A DNA stretch of 64,000 bases, taken from the NCBI RefSeq assembly GCF_037893015.1, contig NC_133658.1:885250977-885314976 (forward strand), written 5' to 3'. This stretch comes from Macrotis lagotis. Lineage: Eukaryota; Chordata; Mammalia; Peramelemorphia; Peramelidae. The notes under the pieces were generated by a model that was given only the letters and a program-made list of their open reading frames with translations, was not told where the DNA came from and did not search any database. This document shows, piece after piece, positions 54,474-64,000 of the stretch. The stretch's first letter is position 1. Each line of letters starts with the position of its first letter. A program made the translations under genes and the position numbers.

Positions 54474-54785
54474 AAGGCAGTTAGATGGCACAGTGGATAG
54501 AGCACTGGTCTTGTAGTCAGGTGGAGAGGAGTTTGAATCCAGCCTCAAGACACTTGACCTACTAGCTGTGTGACTGTGGGTAAGTCATTTAATCCTGATT
54601 GCCAGGACCATCTCCAGTCATCCTAATCCATATCTGGCTACTGGACCCAGATGACTCTGGAAGAGAAAGTGAGACTGATGATTTAGCACAGCATCCCCCT
54701 CACTCAAATCCAATACACATTTGTCATGGCACAATACACATTTGATGTCATGGTCTTCTTTGAAAATGAAGGACAACCATTATTA
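54474..54785 (+). mobile_element. Class C SINE (MAR1-like), complete, + strand
   Basis: The only class C copy read in the sense direction: head 'ggcagttagatggcacagtg', box B (GAGTTTGAATCC), CORE, 'gattgccaggaccatctcca', 'ctcactcaaatccaatacac', end 'tgtcatggtcttctttgaaa', 'atgaaggacaacc'. Near the end 'aatacacatttg' is doubled (54,710-54,742). Its end matches the LINE at 49.2-49.6 kb. Confidence 0.88.
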
Positions 54786-55500
54786 GGCTGATACAGAAGT
54801 GACAAAGTGTAGCAATCTGATGGCCATGTAGAGATAGGCAGCAAACAAAAACCATGAGGGTATGGTAGACAAAGGAGAGACCCAGAGAGAGAGAGAGACA
54901 GACAGACAAAGACAGAGAAACAGATATTACATCAAGGAAAAGAACCACTCTACCCAAGCTGCTGCATGTAGTCTCAGTCTCATGTGCTTTTTTATTCCTC
55001 TTCACCTTGATGAAAGCTTATGCCAAGTAAACTGGCCTGGGGGTCTTTAAGGTTATGACAATTAAAAACAGCTGGTTGAGTAATTAATATAAAAACAGGG
55101 AGCAGAGCTCTGACTATTATCTGACAGTCTCTAAAAGCTTCATGAAAAATAAGGACCCTTATACCTTTTTAGTCTGATTCAAAACAAATCAGAATAGATT
55201 GGATGGCAAGGAAATCAGAAAGTATTTGAAACTGGTGTTGATTTATTATTTATTTGGAAGAGAAAATCACGTAAATTCTAAAGCTGTCCTAGAAAATCAA
55301 AATAAAAAAGTTGCAAAAAGTGGTGGAGGGAAGTAGAGTTGAGGTGGACATTATCTCTTTCTTATCCAAGAGGCAAAACTTTTTTAAAATTTGCCTTGCA
55401 AAGATGTGATAGTCCTTATTCAAATCAAGAAGACTAGGATTGTGATTTCTACCAGTCTTTATTAACTGTGTCGTTTGAAAATTAGTGCTGAAATATCTGG
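54786..55500. other. No gene seen; GA/CAGA microsatellite near 54,882-54,925
   Basis: Short GA and GACA runs, then unique AT-rich sequence. Confidence 0.45.
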
Positions 55501-55507
55501 AATTCTT

Positions 55508-55645
55508 TTTCTTTTTGCAAAGCAACGGGGTTGTGACTTGTCCAAGGTCACACAGCTGGATAATTATTGTATGAGGATGGATTTGAACTCAGGTCCTCCT
55601 GACTCCAGGACCACTGCTCTATTCACTGCACTACTTAGCTGCCCC
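55508..55645 (-). mobile_element. Class A SINE
   Basis: Antisense copy with small losses. Flanks ATATCTGGAATTCTT and ATATCAGAAATTCTT are a 15-bp duplication with two differences. Confidence 0.92.
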
Positions 55646-55774
55646 ATATCAGAAATTCTTAATTCAAATTCCAGAAACCTTGGGTTAAATATGTGAATAA
55701 AGAGGGCATCAGAATGCTTCCTTGAATTCATTGTTATGGGATTTCATCAAATAAACTATTAGTGGAGAGAGAGA

Positions 55775-55866
55775 GAGAGGAAACCTGAGTTCAAATGTGA
55801 CCTTAATAATTGCCTAGCTATGTGACCATGGGCAAGTCAAGTCACAACCCCATTGCCTTAAGTAAA
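55775..55866 (+). mobile_element. Class A SINE body fused to microsatellites
   Basis: Starts at 'cctgagttcaaatgtgacct' directly after a (GA)n run and ends in 'attgccttaagtaaatta' directly before the (TA)n block. The tRNA head is absent. Confidence 0.8.
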
Positions 55867-55953
55867 TTATATATATATATATAAATTATATATATATATA
55901 TATATATAAATTATATATATATATATATATATGTGCACACACACACACACACA
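55861..55953. repeat. Compound (TA)n/(CA)n microsatellite
   Basis: Three (TA)n runs separated by AAAT, so itself a higher-order repeat, followed by GTG and (CA)n. Confidence 0.97.
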
Positions 55954-55959
55954 ATTAGA

Positions 55960-56495
55960 TCATGTGGCCTAAAGTGGAACCTTAAAAGTTATTTCAATCC
56001 AATTCCTTTTACACATGAAGAAATAGACCTGGAGAAATGAAGAGATTTGTTTCAGTCATGTGTTTTTGAGCTCCAAAGCAGTATTTAAAACTGGGGTCCT
56101 TTTCTACCAGAGTCTCTAGTCCTTCTTCTCTGCCAGTCAGATATATAGATTTTCATTTGGCAAATATTTATTGAATACTTTTCTATGTACAACACTTTGA
56201 GGACTATAGAGAAGAATAAGAGAGTATTCTTCCCCTCGTGAGGTGTAGTTTATAGTTCTAAGTACTGTGTTAGTTCATCATTCTGATTAGAGGCAAAGAA
56301 TGAAACTTATCAGAACATGGATAATCTGTTATTTTAGAGCAGCCCTCCATAAATGTTAAGTGGACACAGTAAATTTATGTTTATTTCTTATGATTAGGGA
56401 ATGGGGTCATCTGATTAAATACCATAACTGTGTATTTCATGCCATTTATAAGTTTTTGAAATGAGAACATAATAAAATACATTTAACATTTCATT
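55960..56495. other. No gene seen; possible MIR scrap at 55,985-56,100
   Basis: 'cacatgaagaaatagacctg' and neighbours look like an antisense MIR middle. The rest is unassigned. Confidence 0.4.
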
Positions 56496-56499
56496 CCTT

Positions 56500-58010
56500 A
56501 TCTTGCTGGTCTTCCTTTTGTGACTAAATTCATGGTGAAGGCTGCTTCTACTTTTCTCTTATTCCTTAACTCTCTTCCCTGTTGACTTCCAACAATCATT
56601 CAATTGAAATTTCTCTCTCTCTCCAAAGTTAGTGATCTCTTAATTGCCAATTCTCATGATCTTTTCTCAGTTTTTATCCTTGACCTTTCTCTAGCTTTTG
56701 ACATTTGATCACCTACTTTTCTGTGATAATTCTCTTAAATTTTCATGACACTGCTCTCTTTCGATTCTCTTCTTTCCTCTATGACCACTCCTTTTCCTAT
56801 ACTGTGTCCTTGGTCCAGTCACTTCTTTTAACTGGGTTTTTCACAGGATTCTGTCCTGGGCCTTTTTTCCTTCTCTATACTATTTCACTTGTTATCTCAT
56901 CAATATTGGATTCAACTCTATGTTGGTGATTGTTAGATCTCTTTAGCCCTAAACTCTCTTATATGTATTTCCAATTTGCCTGTAGTACATCTAGAATTGA
57001 ATATCTCTTGGACATCTTTAGAGGTTGGGGGGAAGGGGTTCCCAGGAAAAGTTGCCTTCAGGTGGCCGTTTTGGCTCTGCCCTGTCTTAGACATCTTTAA
57101 CTAGATACTTCTAAAACTGAACTTGTTTTCTTTTCCCCTCAAATCATCCTCCCTTCAAAATTTCTCTACTGAGGACACAACCATCTTTCCAGTCTCTCAG
57201 GCTTGCAGTCTAGGTGTCATCCTTGGTTTCTCCCTTCCTCTTTCTTTCTCTTTCTCCTCACACTTTCATTCAATCTATTCCTACTTTCACAACATTTCTC
57301 AAATAAGCCCCCCCCTCTAATATTATCACAACCATGGTACAAAACCCTCATCACTTAACTATTGCAGTAGGCTTTGTGATAGCTGATGACTCTTCCTGCC
57401 TTAGGTTTCTCCCCACTCTAGTTCATCCTTCACTCAACTGTCAAAAGAATCTTCCTAAAGTACAGGTTTGACCCTGACACACACCCCCTATTCTGAACTT
57501 TAGTGACTCCCTGATACCCTTTTCTCTAAAATTCTTTGGCATTCACAGCCCTTCATAACCTGCCTTCACTCCTATTACCTTTCCAGTCTTCTTAGATCTT
57601 ACTTGTCTTTCTTCCTGTTCCGGTATCCAGTGATACTGAGACTTCGTGAAGAGTCAAGCATGACGTGAAGAGTCAAGCATGACTGAAAAAAGACTGAACA
57701 ACGACACTTCATGCTGGGAATGCTCCCTCCTCCCTACCTTTTGTCTTCCTTCAGAGTCTAGCTAAAAATCCCACCTTCCCACAAGAAACATTTTCCCTCA
57801 GGCACCCCACCCCAATCACTCAATTCTAGTAATTTCCCCCTTCTGATGATCTCCAATTTATCCTATCTTTAGCTTGTTACTGTGTAGCTGATTACCTAGT
57901 CCTCCCCATTAGCCTGGGAACTCCTTGGCCTTTCTTTGTCTCCAGAGCTTCCTTAGTACCCCACTTGGGAGCATTTAATGCTTATTGACTGCTTGAGTTC
58001 ACACAGATGC
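56500..58010 (+). repeat. L2 LINE, long 3' portion
   Basis: The longest L2 stretch here, about 1.5 kb: 'gatctcttaattgccaattc', 'ttctgtcctgggcctttttt', 'cttctaaaactgaacttgtt', 'gcagtctaggtgtcatcctt', 'ttcacaacatttctcaaata', 'attgcagtaggctttgtgat', 'aaagtacaggtttgaccctg', 'ttcataacctgccttcactc', then the tail 'gctt','attgactgcttgag'. No open frame survives. A class B SINE tail is inserted near 57.65 kb. Confidence 0.8.
57646..57706 (+). repeat. Class B SINE tail scrap with exact 19-bp tandem duplication
   Basis: GTGAAGAGTCAAGCATGAC occurs twice without a gap (57,646-57,664 and 57,665-57,683), followed by 'tgaaaaaagactgaacaacg'. The phrase matches the sense of the BovB/RTE-like tail of class B SINEs. 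Confidence 0.75.
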
Positions 58011-58169
58011 TATGTTATCATTTTTCTTTGATTGAAAAACATTTTTAAAATCTTATAACTTTTGATTTATCTTCATTTATTAGTTTAAATACTTCAAGTT
58101 ACATCTTTTGACTTCCACCTTCTTTATGAACTTTTACTGATTTCACTTTTTCATTCCATCTCCAAATCC

Positions 58170-58325
58170 CTTCTCAGATTAAAAAAAATTTTGATTATTT
58201 TTTTTACTGAATTAGCCTATAAATTTTGTGAGAGACTCTGTTCCTTTCCATCTTTGGATTCTAGTACCTAGCATCTTGCTTTGCACATGGGAGTTGCTTA
58301 GTAAGTATTTGAATTGAATTGAAAT
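58170..58325 (+). repeat. L2-like tail
   Basis: 'cctataaattttgtgagaga', 'ttctagtacctagcatcttg', 'agtaagtatttgaattgaat'. Confidence 0.55.
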
Positions 58326-58349
58326 TATCATATCCAACTCTATATTATA

Positions 58350-58500
58350 GGAGGGTGGCTAGGTTGCACAGTAGATAGAGCACCAGCCCTGGAGTCAGGA
58401 GTACCTGAGTTCAAATTCAGCCTCAGACACTTAATAATTACCTATTTGGCCTTGGTCAAGCCACTTAACCCCATTGCCTTGCAAAAAAAATCTTAAAAAA
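58350..58500 (+). mobile_element. Class A SINE
   Basis: 'ggtggctaggttgcacagta', 'ccctggagtcaggagtacct', box B (GAGTTCAAATTCAG), shortened CORE ('cctatttggccttggtcaag'), 'attgccttgcaaaaaaaatc'. Confidence 0.92.
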
Positions 58501-58779
58501 AGAAAATTACGGGTGATTACATTATGATACATCTAGAAAGCTGATTATAAAAACCAAACCAACAAAAACCCTAAGGTGATTTGACTTTTATGTTCCATGA
58601 TGATAAAGTAGATACAAGTCATTTTTGTTTTAGCCTTTTTTGACTGTTTGAAGTTTTATAAATTAGCTCTTGCCTTAGAAGTAGATTCTTACAATTGTTA
58701 TTAAAGAGAGCTCTGTATCAAATACATTTTGGATGTTACTTTTTCTCTAGTTAATGTGAAAAATATACCTTTTCCTTTT

Positions 58780-58915
58780 TTTTATTCATTTGGTTTTCAG
58801 TGTGACTTTTTGTGACTTCATCTGGAATTTTCTTGGCATAAATATTGGAATGGTTTGTCATTTGTTTCTACAGTTCATTTTATGAATGAGGAGATTGAGA
58901 TGAATTATTTGTGTT
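58780..58915 (-). mobile_element. Class B SINE, tail half only
   Basis: 'tttggttttcagtgtgactt', 'tggaattttcttggcataaa', 'tggaatggtttgtcatttgt', 'tgaatgaggagattgagatg'. CORE and head are missing. Confidence 0.75.
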
Positions 58916-60549
58916 TTCAAGAACCAAAATCCAACCATTTAAAGAAAGAAGTATGCTGCATTTGCATAGGGAATATATTTGAACCTAGTGATTCTTTAAT
59001 TTTGAAGACATGGATCTTCACAACCTTATTATGTGGGGGCACACCAGGTCTTGAGGTTCCAGACCCCTTATCATTTGATGAGATTTCTCCTTACAACTTC
59101 TGATTCTTTTGAATCTTGAAGAAAGAAACATGTATCTTACTCCTTTTTTGCTTTGAGAAGTCATGCTGAGAAATATTTCATTTGTATTACTTGTTTTTCC
59201 AATCTAACACTCTCTAATGTCCCAGTACATTTCTATAATGATTCTTTTCTGATTCAATAGCCTTATGATTAGGTGAGGAGGTTGAAAAACTTTTCATGAA
59301 GTCTTGTTTAACTTTTTCTAAAATATGTTTACTAGAAGCATTCTTTTTGATAATGAGTAAGTGACTTTTCTTGTTAGAGATTATACTGACTTTAGCTGTA
59401 GTAGTCATTGAGCAAATTATTTGTTTTAGTTTGAAGACCTTTTTCTAAGAGTAAAATGTTACATGTGCTATCAGTTCAGTTATTTAAAATTTTGCTTGTT
59501 TTTAAGAGAAGATGCTATTTCTATTTAGTAGCTGAGAATAGATTTTTGAAGTGATTGATGGTCAAAAAGGATAGCAATTTAAATGGGTTCTGCCATCTCA
59601 TCAAAAGTAGGACTTGAACTGCTGGGATATTCTGAACTCTAACAAGCCATATGGCTTTCATTTACCATTTTTCATATACTTTCAAAAATTTTTCAAAATA
59701 TACTTATTTGGGGCACTTATTTGTTGAGAGACATTTTATGGACTGTTATATTTTTTATGTTTTCTCAAGCACTTCCTTCTGAATGCTATGCATTTTTAAA
59801 AAGAAATTTCATTGATTATTACTTTATTCTTGGTAGTAAATACATTATTATTCTTGGACTTAAATGGAAACTGAATATAAGTAATTCCATACGAAAACTC
59901 ACACCCTTTTCCTAAATAATTAACCACTGGACACTAACGTCTTGAAAATGAGATAGAAATGTATGCATATTTCTTGAGTCTTTGGGACTCTCTTAACTGA
60001 TATTTTAATAGAGCTGTCTTTAACTGTATTCTAAAATAGAATTATCCCTGACAACTGCTTTAGAATTTTAGCGCTTCAATTTGAAGAGGGGAGAGATTTC
60101 TTTTAAATAACTTTGTTAGTGGAAACTGATTTCCAACTGTTCAATATGGATGCATGGTGTGTTCCAACTGTTTTCTGAAAACAGTTTTAAATTCAGAAAG
60201 CTTGAGTTAGCTAGGTTTCTGGGGTAGAAAGTTGACTTTTATATGGTAAGTGTTATAAATTAGTAAATCTTTTTATTTTGAGAATGATTGGAAATCCTTA
60301 GTCATTGCAGTGAGATTTTTCTAGAATTAATTCACTGAATATTTTCTGCCTTTTTATTGTTTAAGATTTATTAATATCAATTTATGATGTCTGCTTTTTA
60401 TTTTAAAATTAATGATACAAGATGAATTTTTCTTAAGTATTCATCTCAACAAGAGTAGATATGATTAGGGTTGAAATTGATTTAGGGATTTCTCTAGCTA
60501 TTTTTACAGTTCTGGGAGAATTAGAAATTAATATCTGGTTGATAAGATT
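58916..60549. other. No gene seen
   Basis: About 1.6 kb of AT-rich sequence without a recognised repeat. Frames are short and of chance type. Confidence 0.45.
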
Positions 60550-60691
60550 AGATTTTTCAAGGCAATGAGGTTAAGTGGCTTGCCCAAGGCCACACAGCTA
60601 GGTAATTATTAAGTGTCTGAAGCTGGATTTGAACTCAGGTACTCCTGACTCCAAGGCTGGTACTCTGTTCATTGCGCCACCTAGCTGCCCC
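60550..60691 (-). mobile_element. Class A SINE
   Basis: 'gatttttcaaggcaatgagg', CORE, box B complement (GGATTTGAACTC), head complement 'gcgccacctagctgcccc'. The T-run at the tail is very short. Confidence 0.92.
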
Positions 60692-61540
60692 TATTTCTAT
60701 TCTTTAGTTTTGGTTTTGAATTAAAAAATAGGTTTTGTCCTTTTAACTCTTTGCTTTCTCCTGGAAAATTGAAGAGAATCTCCCATGATGATAAACTAAG
60801 GGAAATAATTTGGGGTTCATTGTTAGGCATCTTGAGCTGCAATAGGCTGTTTTACTTCTTTTGATTTAACAGAATATTCTAACTTTTGGTCTAAAGAAGA
60901 TATCCATGTAACAAAATCTGACTGTTGTCTGCCTGTTACCGTTCTACCTTGGTCTTTCAGTGTTTTTTCTGTATGCTCTTAACTTTCTTGACCATTTAAA
61001 AAGGATGCCAAAGCTTTTACATTGTGAAATCTTTCTTACCCCCGTTAGCTTAATAGTCTTAATATTTTTGATATCTGTATAATTAAATTAAAATTATTTT
61101 TACAATTCTCTTTTCTTGAAATTCTCATGTTTTTGTTTGTGATTGAGCTTCCTCCCTTAGTCTTTTCATTTATTAAAAGGTCTTTTTCTCAAATTTTCCC
61201 CTTCACATATTTTGTTACTATTCTTTTTTCATGTCATATCTTTTCTACATTAAGATCCTTGTTTTTTAATTTTCAGTTATCATTGATTTTTAAAAATAGT
61301 ATATTTTCATTCTTTGGGAAATGGAATATGATGCTGCCCCCAAATCAACAACATTACTCCTTAGAATGTTACCATTGTGGACATTTAGCAAGTTGAGTGA
61401 AGGAAATGTTTTTTGCTTCAGTTATGAGCTGCTGCTTTGTAACCACTTGGAAGTATATTGACTTGGAGAAACTTTGCAGGAGATGAAAAATCTAAAACGT
61501 GCATTGGGCAAGACTTCTTAGAGAAGAGAATACTGACTAG
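60692..61540. other. No gene seen
   Basis: AT-rich unique sequence, including the Phe-rich frame at 61,127-61,396, which has no supported domain. Confidence 0.45.
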
Positions 61541-61555
61541 GAAAACTTGATAACT

Positions 61556-61675
61556 TTAGTGGCTTGCCCAAGGCCACACAGCTAGGTAATTAATTATTAA
61601 GTGTCTGAGACCGGATATGAACTCAGGTACTCCTGACTCCAGGGCCAGTTCTCTATCCACTGACCTAGCCACCCT
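61556..61675 (-). mobile_element. Class A SINE lacking its 3' tail
   Basis: In sense it starts with a shortened head and stops after 'ccttgggcaagccact', without the usual TTAACCCCATTGCCTTGCA and A tail. The 15-bp duplication GAAAACTTGATAACT is perfect on both sides (61,541-61,555 and 61,676-61,690), so the missing tail was probably absent at insertion. Confidence 0.93.
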
Positions 61676-61799
61676 GAAAACTTGATAACTCTTGAAACAA
61701 TGTTGTACCAGAAAATTTGATGTTGTTTTTTTCTGAAGGGAATAACTATAGGTCTTTTAAACTAGTCAACTGCATAGGACTTGCTAGATTATTCAAGCT

Positions 61800-61975
61800 T
61801 TTTTTTTAATCACTAAAAGTATTTATTATAGTGTTTTCCTATATATTATTATAATATTTTACTTTTTCCATTTACATGTAGGAAAACATTTTAGCATTCA
61901 TTTTAAAATATGTGTGTAGTTGTGTAAAACATTTCCATATTAGTCATGTTGTATCCCATACTCATTGTAAATAAG
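61800..61975 (-). repeat. LINE-1 3' terminal fragment
   Basis: 'tttccatttacatgtaggaa', 'aacattttagcattcatttt', 'atttccatattagtcatgtt' is the antisense end of the L1 3' UTR. Confidence 0.7.
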
Positions 61976-62009
61976 ATTTTTGCATATGGTACCTCATTAT
62001 TCTTCCTTA

Positions 62010-62170
62010 AAAACACTGTGGTCTAGCTAAAAGGATTAGGAGCTCAGAATTCTGGTCCCAGATATAACACATACCTGCTGTGAGACCTTAACTTTTCAGT
62101 GTGCTATTACCATTAACTGAGATAATATATTGAAAGCATTATAAAATATATAAAACACATAGATCTACCC
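62010..62170 (+). repeat. MIR fragment
   Basis: 'ttctggtcccagatataaca', 'ctgctgtgagaccttaactt', 'ctgagataatatattgaaag'. Confidence 0.55.
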
Positions 62171-62599
62171 AGAGGATATTTAGAACTGAAAAATAACTGG
62201 ATATTTTTACTGTTGGACATTTTCTCCTCCTACCTCTCCATTTTATAAATAATGCTTAAGAAATACAAAAAAAGCAGAACATGAAATAAAATGTTAACTG
62301 GAATTTCTTGATTTTAAAAAAAAGACAAAAATGTAATGCAAACTTTGCAAAAATATTTATTTGATGTGTCCCCTTAACTCTTTTGTCCAAGTTTTTTTAT
62401 TTTTATAAAAACAATTGTTATTCATAAGTATAACCTTTTAATTCTAGCTTAGCTTTTTATTGGTAATAAATTCATACTTAGTGTGACTATTTTCATAGGA
62501 TCATAAATCTGCACTGGAAGGAGCCTCAGAGGCTGGGATTGGATCCCACAGGTCCTCCAAATCTAGAGATAATGCGATCACATTTTATCTTTTTATTGT
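62171..62599. other. No gene seen
   Basis: AT-rich. 62,500-62,580 ('ctggaaggagcctcagaggc') looks like another old MIR-type scrap. Confidence 0.4.
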
Positions 62600-62810
62600 T
62601 TTTTCATAGTGCAATAGTATTCATTACATCAATATCTTTATCCTCACAGCAGTGCTGTTACATAGGTGCTGTTGTCCCATTTTACAGATGGGAAAATTGA
62701 AGCAGAGTGCAAGTGAAGTCACTTGACCCTGGATCACCTAGCTACTAATTGTCAACCCAGGATCTGGACCCGTGGCTACTGGCCTTTAATCCATGCTGCC
62801 ATGCTGCTCC
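62600..62810 (-). repeat. MIR copy
   Basis: 'ctcacagcagtgctgttaca', 'ttgtcccattttacagatgg', 'gtcacttgaccctggatcac', 'gcctttaatccatgctgcca'. Confidence 0.7.
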
Positions 62811-62870
62811 TGCCGACAGCATAGAGATGTTCCCATATTTCCCTCACTTGCTCCCCAGCTAAGAATCTTT

Positions 62871-63024
62871 TTTTTTTAGATTTTTTTTTCAAGGCAATGG
62901 GTTTAAGTGGCTTGCCCAAGGCCACAGGGCTAGGTAGTTATTAAGTGTCTGAGGTTGGATTTGTACCCAGGTACTCCTGACTCCAAAGCCGGTGCTCTAT
63001 TGACTGCGCCACCTACCTGCCCCC
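62871..63024 (-). mobile_element. Class A SINE
   Basis: Complete antisense copy. AGCTAAGAATCTTT and AGATAAGAATCTTT flank it, a 14-bp duplication with one change. Confidence 0.94.
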
Positions 63025-63038
63025 AGATAAGAATCTTT

Positions 63039-63365
63039 AATAGCTACCTGTGGCTTCACAAAATATAAACTCATTTTGTGTAGAAAACCCGTAATGAGTT
63101 GTTTCAAACCCATCTTCCCAGTCTGAATTCACATTATTTCTCATGAACAGTGCACTCCACTCAGACTTGCCCAGTTGATGTTCTTCTCTGTTGACGTTCA
63201 AGTCGCCTGACTTGGCCCTGATTATTCTGCAGATGTCCTTCTTCTCCATCTCTCTTACCCTTCCTTCCTAACCCTTTTCAAGCTCAAGTGCTACCTCTTG
63301 GTACTTCCTTATATTATTGTTTCTATTTGTTAGAATGTAGGTTCCTTGAGAGCAGAGAAGGCTTT
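63039..63365. other. No gene seen
   Basis: 63,070-63,360 has L2-like phrases ('agctcaagtgctacctcttg', 'gaatgtaggttccttgagag'), perhaps a worn L2 on the + strand. Confidence 0.45.
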
Positions 63366-63519
63366 TTTTTTTTAGGTTTTTTGCAAGGCAGTGGGTTAAC
63401 TGACTTGCCCAAGGTCACACAAATAGGTAATTATTATTAAGTATCTGAGGCTGGATTTGAACTCAGGTACTCCTGACTCTAGGGCTGGTGCTCTATCCAC
63501 TGTGTCACCTAGCTGTCCC
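63366..63519 (-). mobile_element. Class A SINE
   Basis: T-run, 'ggttttttgcaaggcagtgg', CORE with 'acaaataggtaattattatt', box B complement (GGATTTGAACTC), head complement 'gtcacctagctgtccc'. Confidence 0.93.
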
Positions 63520-64000
63520 AAAGACTTATTTTTTTTTAAAGGAGTAAACTATCAACAAAGTACAATGAAAAAAATGGTCAAAGTATATGAAGAAATAGTT
63601 TTCAAAGGAAGAAATCCAACTATTGGCAATTACATAATGTTCTAAATCATTAATTCGCAAAATGCAAATTAAAACATCTTCAAGGATTTATTGTATATCA
63701 GCCTGGCAAAGATGAGAAAAGAGGAAAAACATATAAGTTCACATATTGGTAGATATATGAAATTGGTCTAACTGTTCTAGAAAGCAGTTTGGAACCATGC
63801 CCAGAATGTTATCCAAATATATTACCTAATTATACCACTATTTGGCAAAGAAAACAAAGAAAGAGGTAAAGAATCTCTATGTACAAAAATTATATAACAA
63901 GTCTTTTCTTTGTAGTCAAAAATTTGAAATAAAATTGTGTTTTCCAGTTGAGGAATGACTAAAATTGTGGCATATGTTTAAAATGGGAATTTTACTATGC
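63520..64000 (+). repeat. LINE-1 3' region, cut by the window end
   Basis: Sense L1: 'gaaatagttttcaaaggaag', 'aaatgcaaattaaaacatct', 'cagcctggcaaagatgagaa', 'agaaagcagtttggaaccat', 'ttgaggaatgactaaaattg'. It would continue into the L1 3' UTR beyond the window. Diverged, no ORF. Confidence 0.75.

Noticed and set aside
56705..57320. Hydrophobic frames resembling membrane proteins
   Set aside because: Pyrimidine-rich L2 sequence encodes Leu/Phe/Ser runs by composition.
61127..61396. Frame ending CYHCGHLAS, like the start of a retroviral zinc knuckle
   Set aside because: The spacing does not fit C-x2-C-x4-H-x4-C, the frame stops at once, and the upstream part is Phe/Ser-rich noise.

Overview
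This is a window of vertebrate nuclear DNA, almost certainly from a marsupial. It holds dozens of tRNA-headed CORE-type SINEs of the WSINE1/SINE1 and MAR1/Mon-1 kind found in metatherians, fragments of a marsupial-type LINE-1 3' end, and decayed L2, L3/CR1 and MIR repeats. The form of the short SINE leans towards an Australian marsupial, but I cannot fix the species. There are no bacterial features, no CRISPR arrays, no tRNA or rRNA genes and no convincing protein-coding exon. Nearly all open frames are repeat-derived, low-complexity or chance.

Layout. 0-34 kb: intergenic or intronic sequence packed with SINEs (both orientations), L2 fragments on the + strand, an L3/CR1 fragment on the - strand, microsatellites, and two insertions of about 0.6-0.75 kb that split L2 copies and resemble solo LTRs. 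34.9-35.9 kb: a + strand LINE-1 3' end with an internal exact-period 120-bp duplication. 36-37.6 kb: quiet, mostly unique sequence. 37.6-40.4 kb: a degenerate tandem array of about 130-bp units, part of it inverted, leading straight into a CpG island. 39.97-41.6 kb: the CpG island, with GC boxes, a CCAAT box, NRF1-like and YY1-like sites, GCC repeats and a strong splice donor at 41,366. This is the promoter and first exon of a + strand gene I cannot name. 41.6-64 kb: presumably its first intron, again filled with SINEs, LINEs and old repeats.

How the parts relate. The only host gene signal is the CpG-island promoter with its first exon, which carries two short upstream ORFs or, less likely, a GC-rich coding exon open to the donor. 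About 10 kb around the promoter (34.87-44.79 kb) holds none of the tRNA-headed SINEs that otherwise occur about every 1.5 kb. That gap holds the tandem array, which is the best candidate here for an undescribed element. Its units repeat an AATAAA-like motif and a pyrimidine-rich CTTTCAG-like motif in the direction of the gene. Units inside the island keep CpGs that units outside have lost.

The rest is a record of retrotransposition: SINEs with clear target-site duplications, a SINE without its 3' tail, two SINEs side by side at one target sequence, and two SINE families whose tails match LINE tails (one of those LINEs is present at 49.2-49.6 kb). Family names come from memory of these repeats and are not database results.
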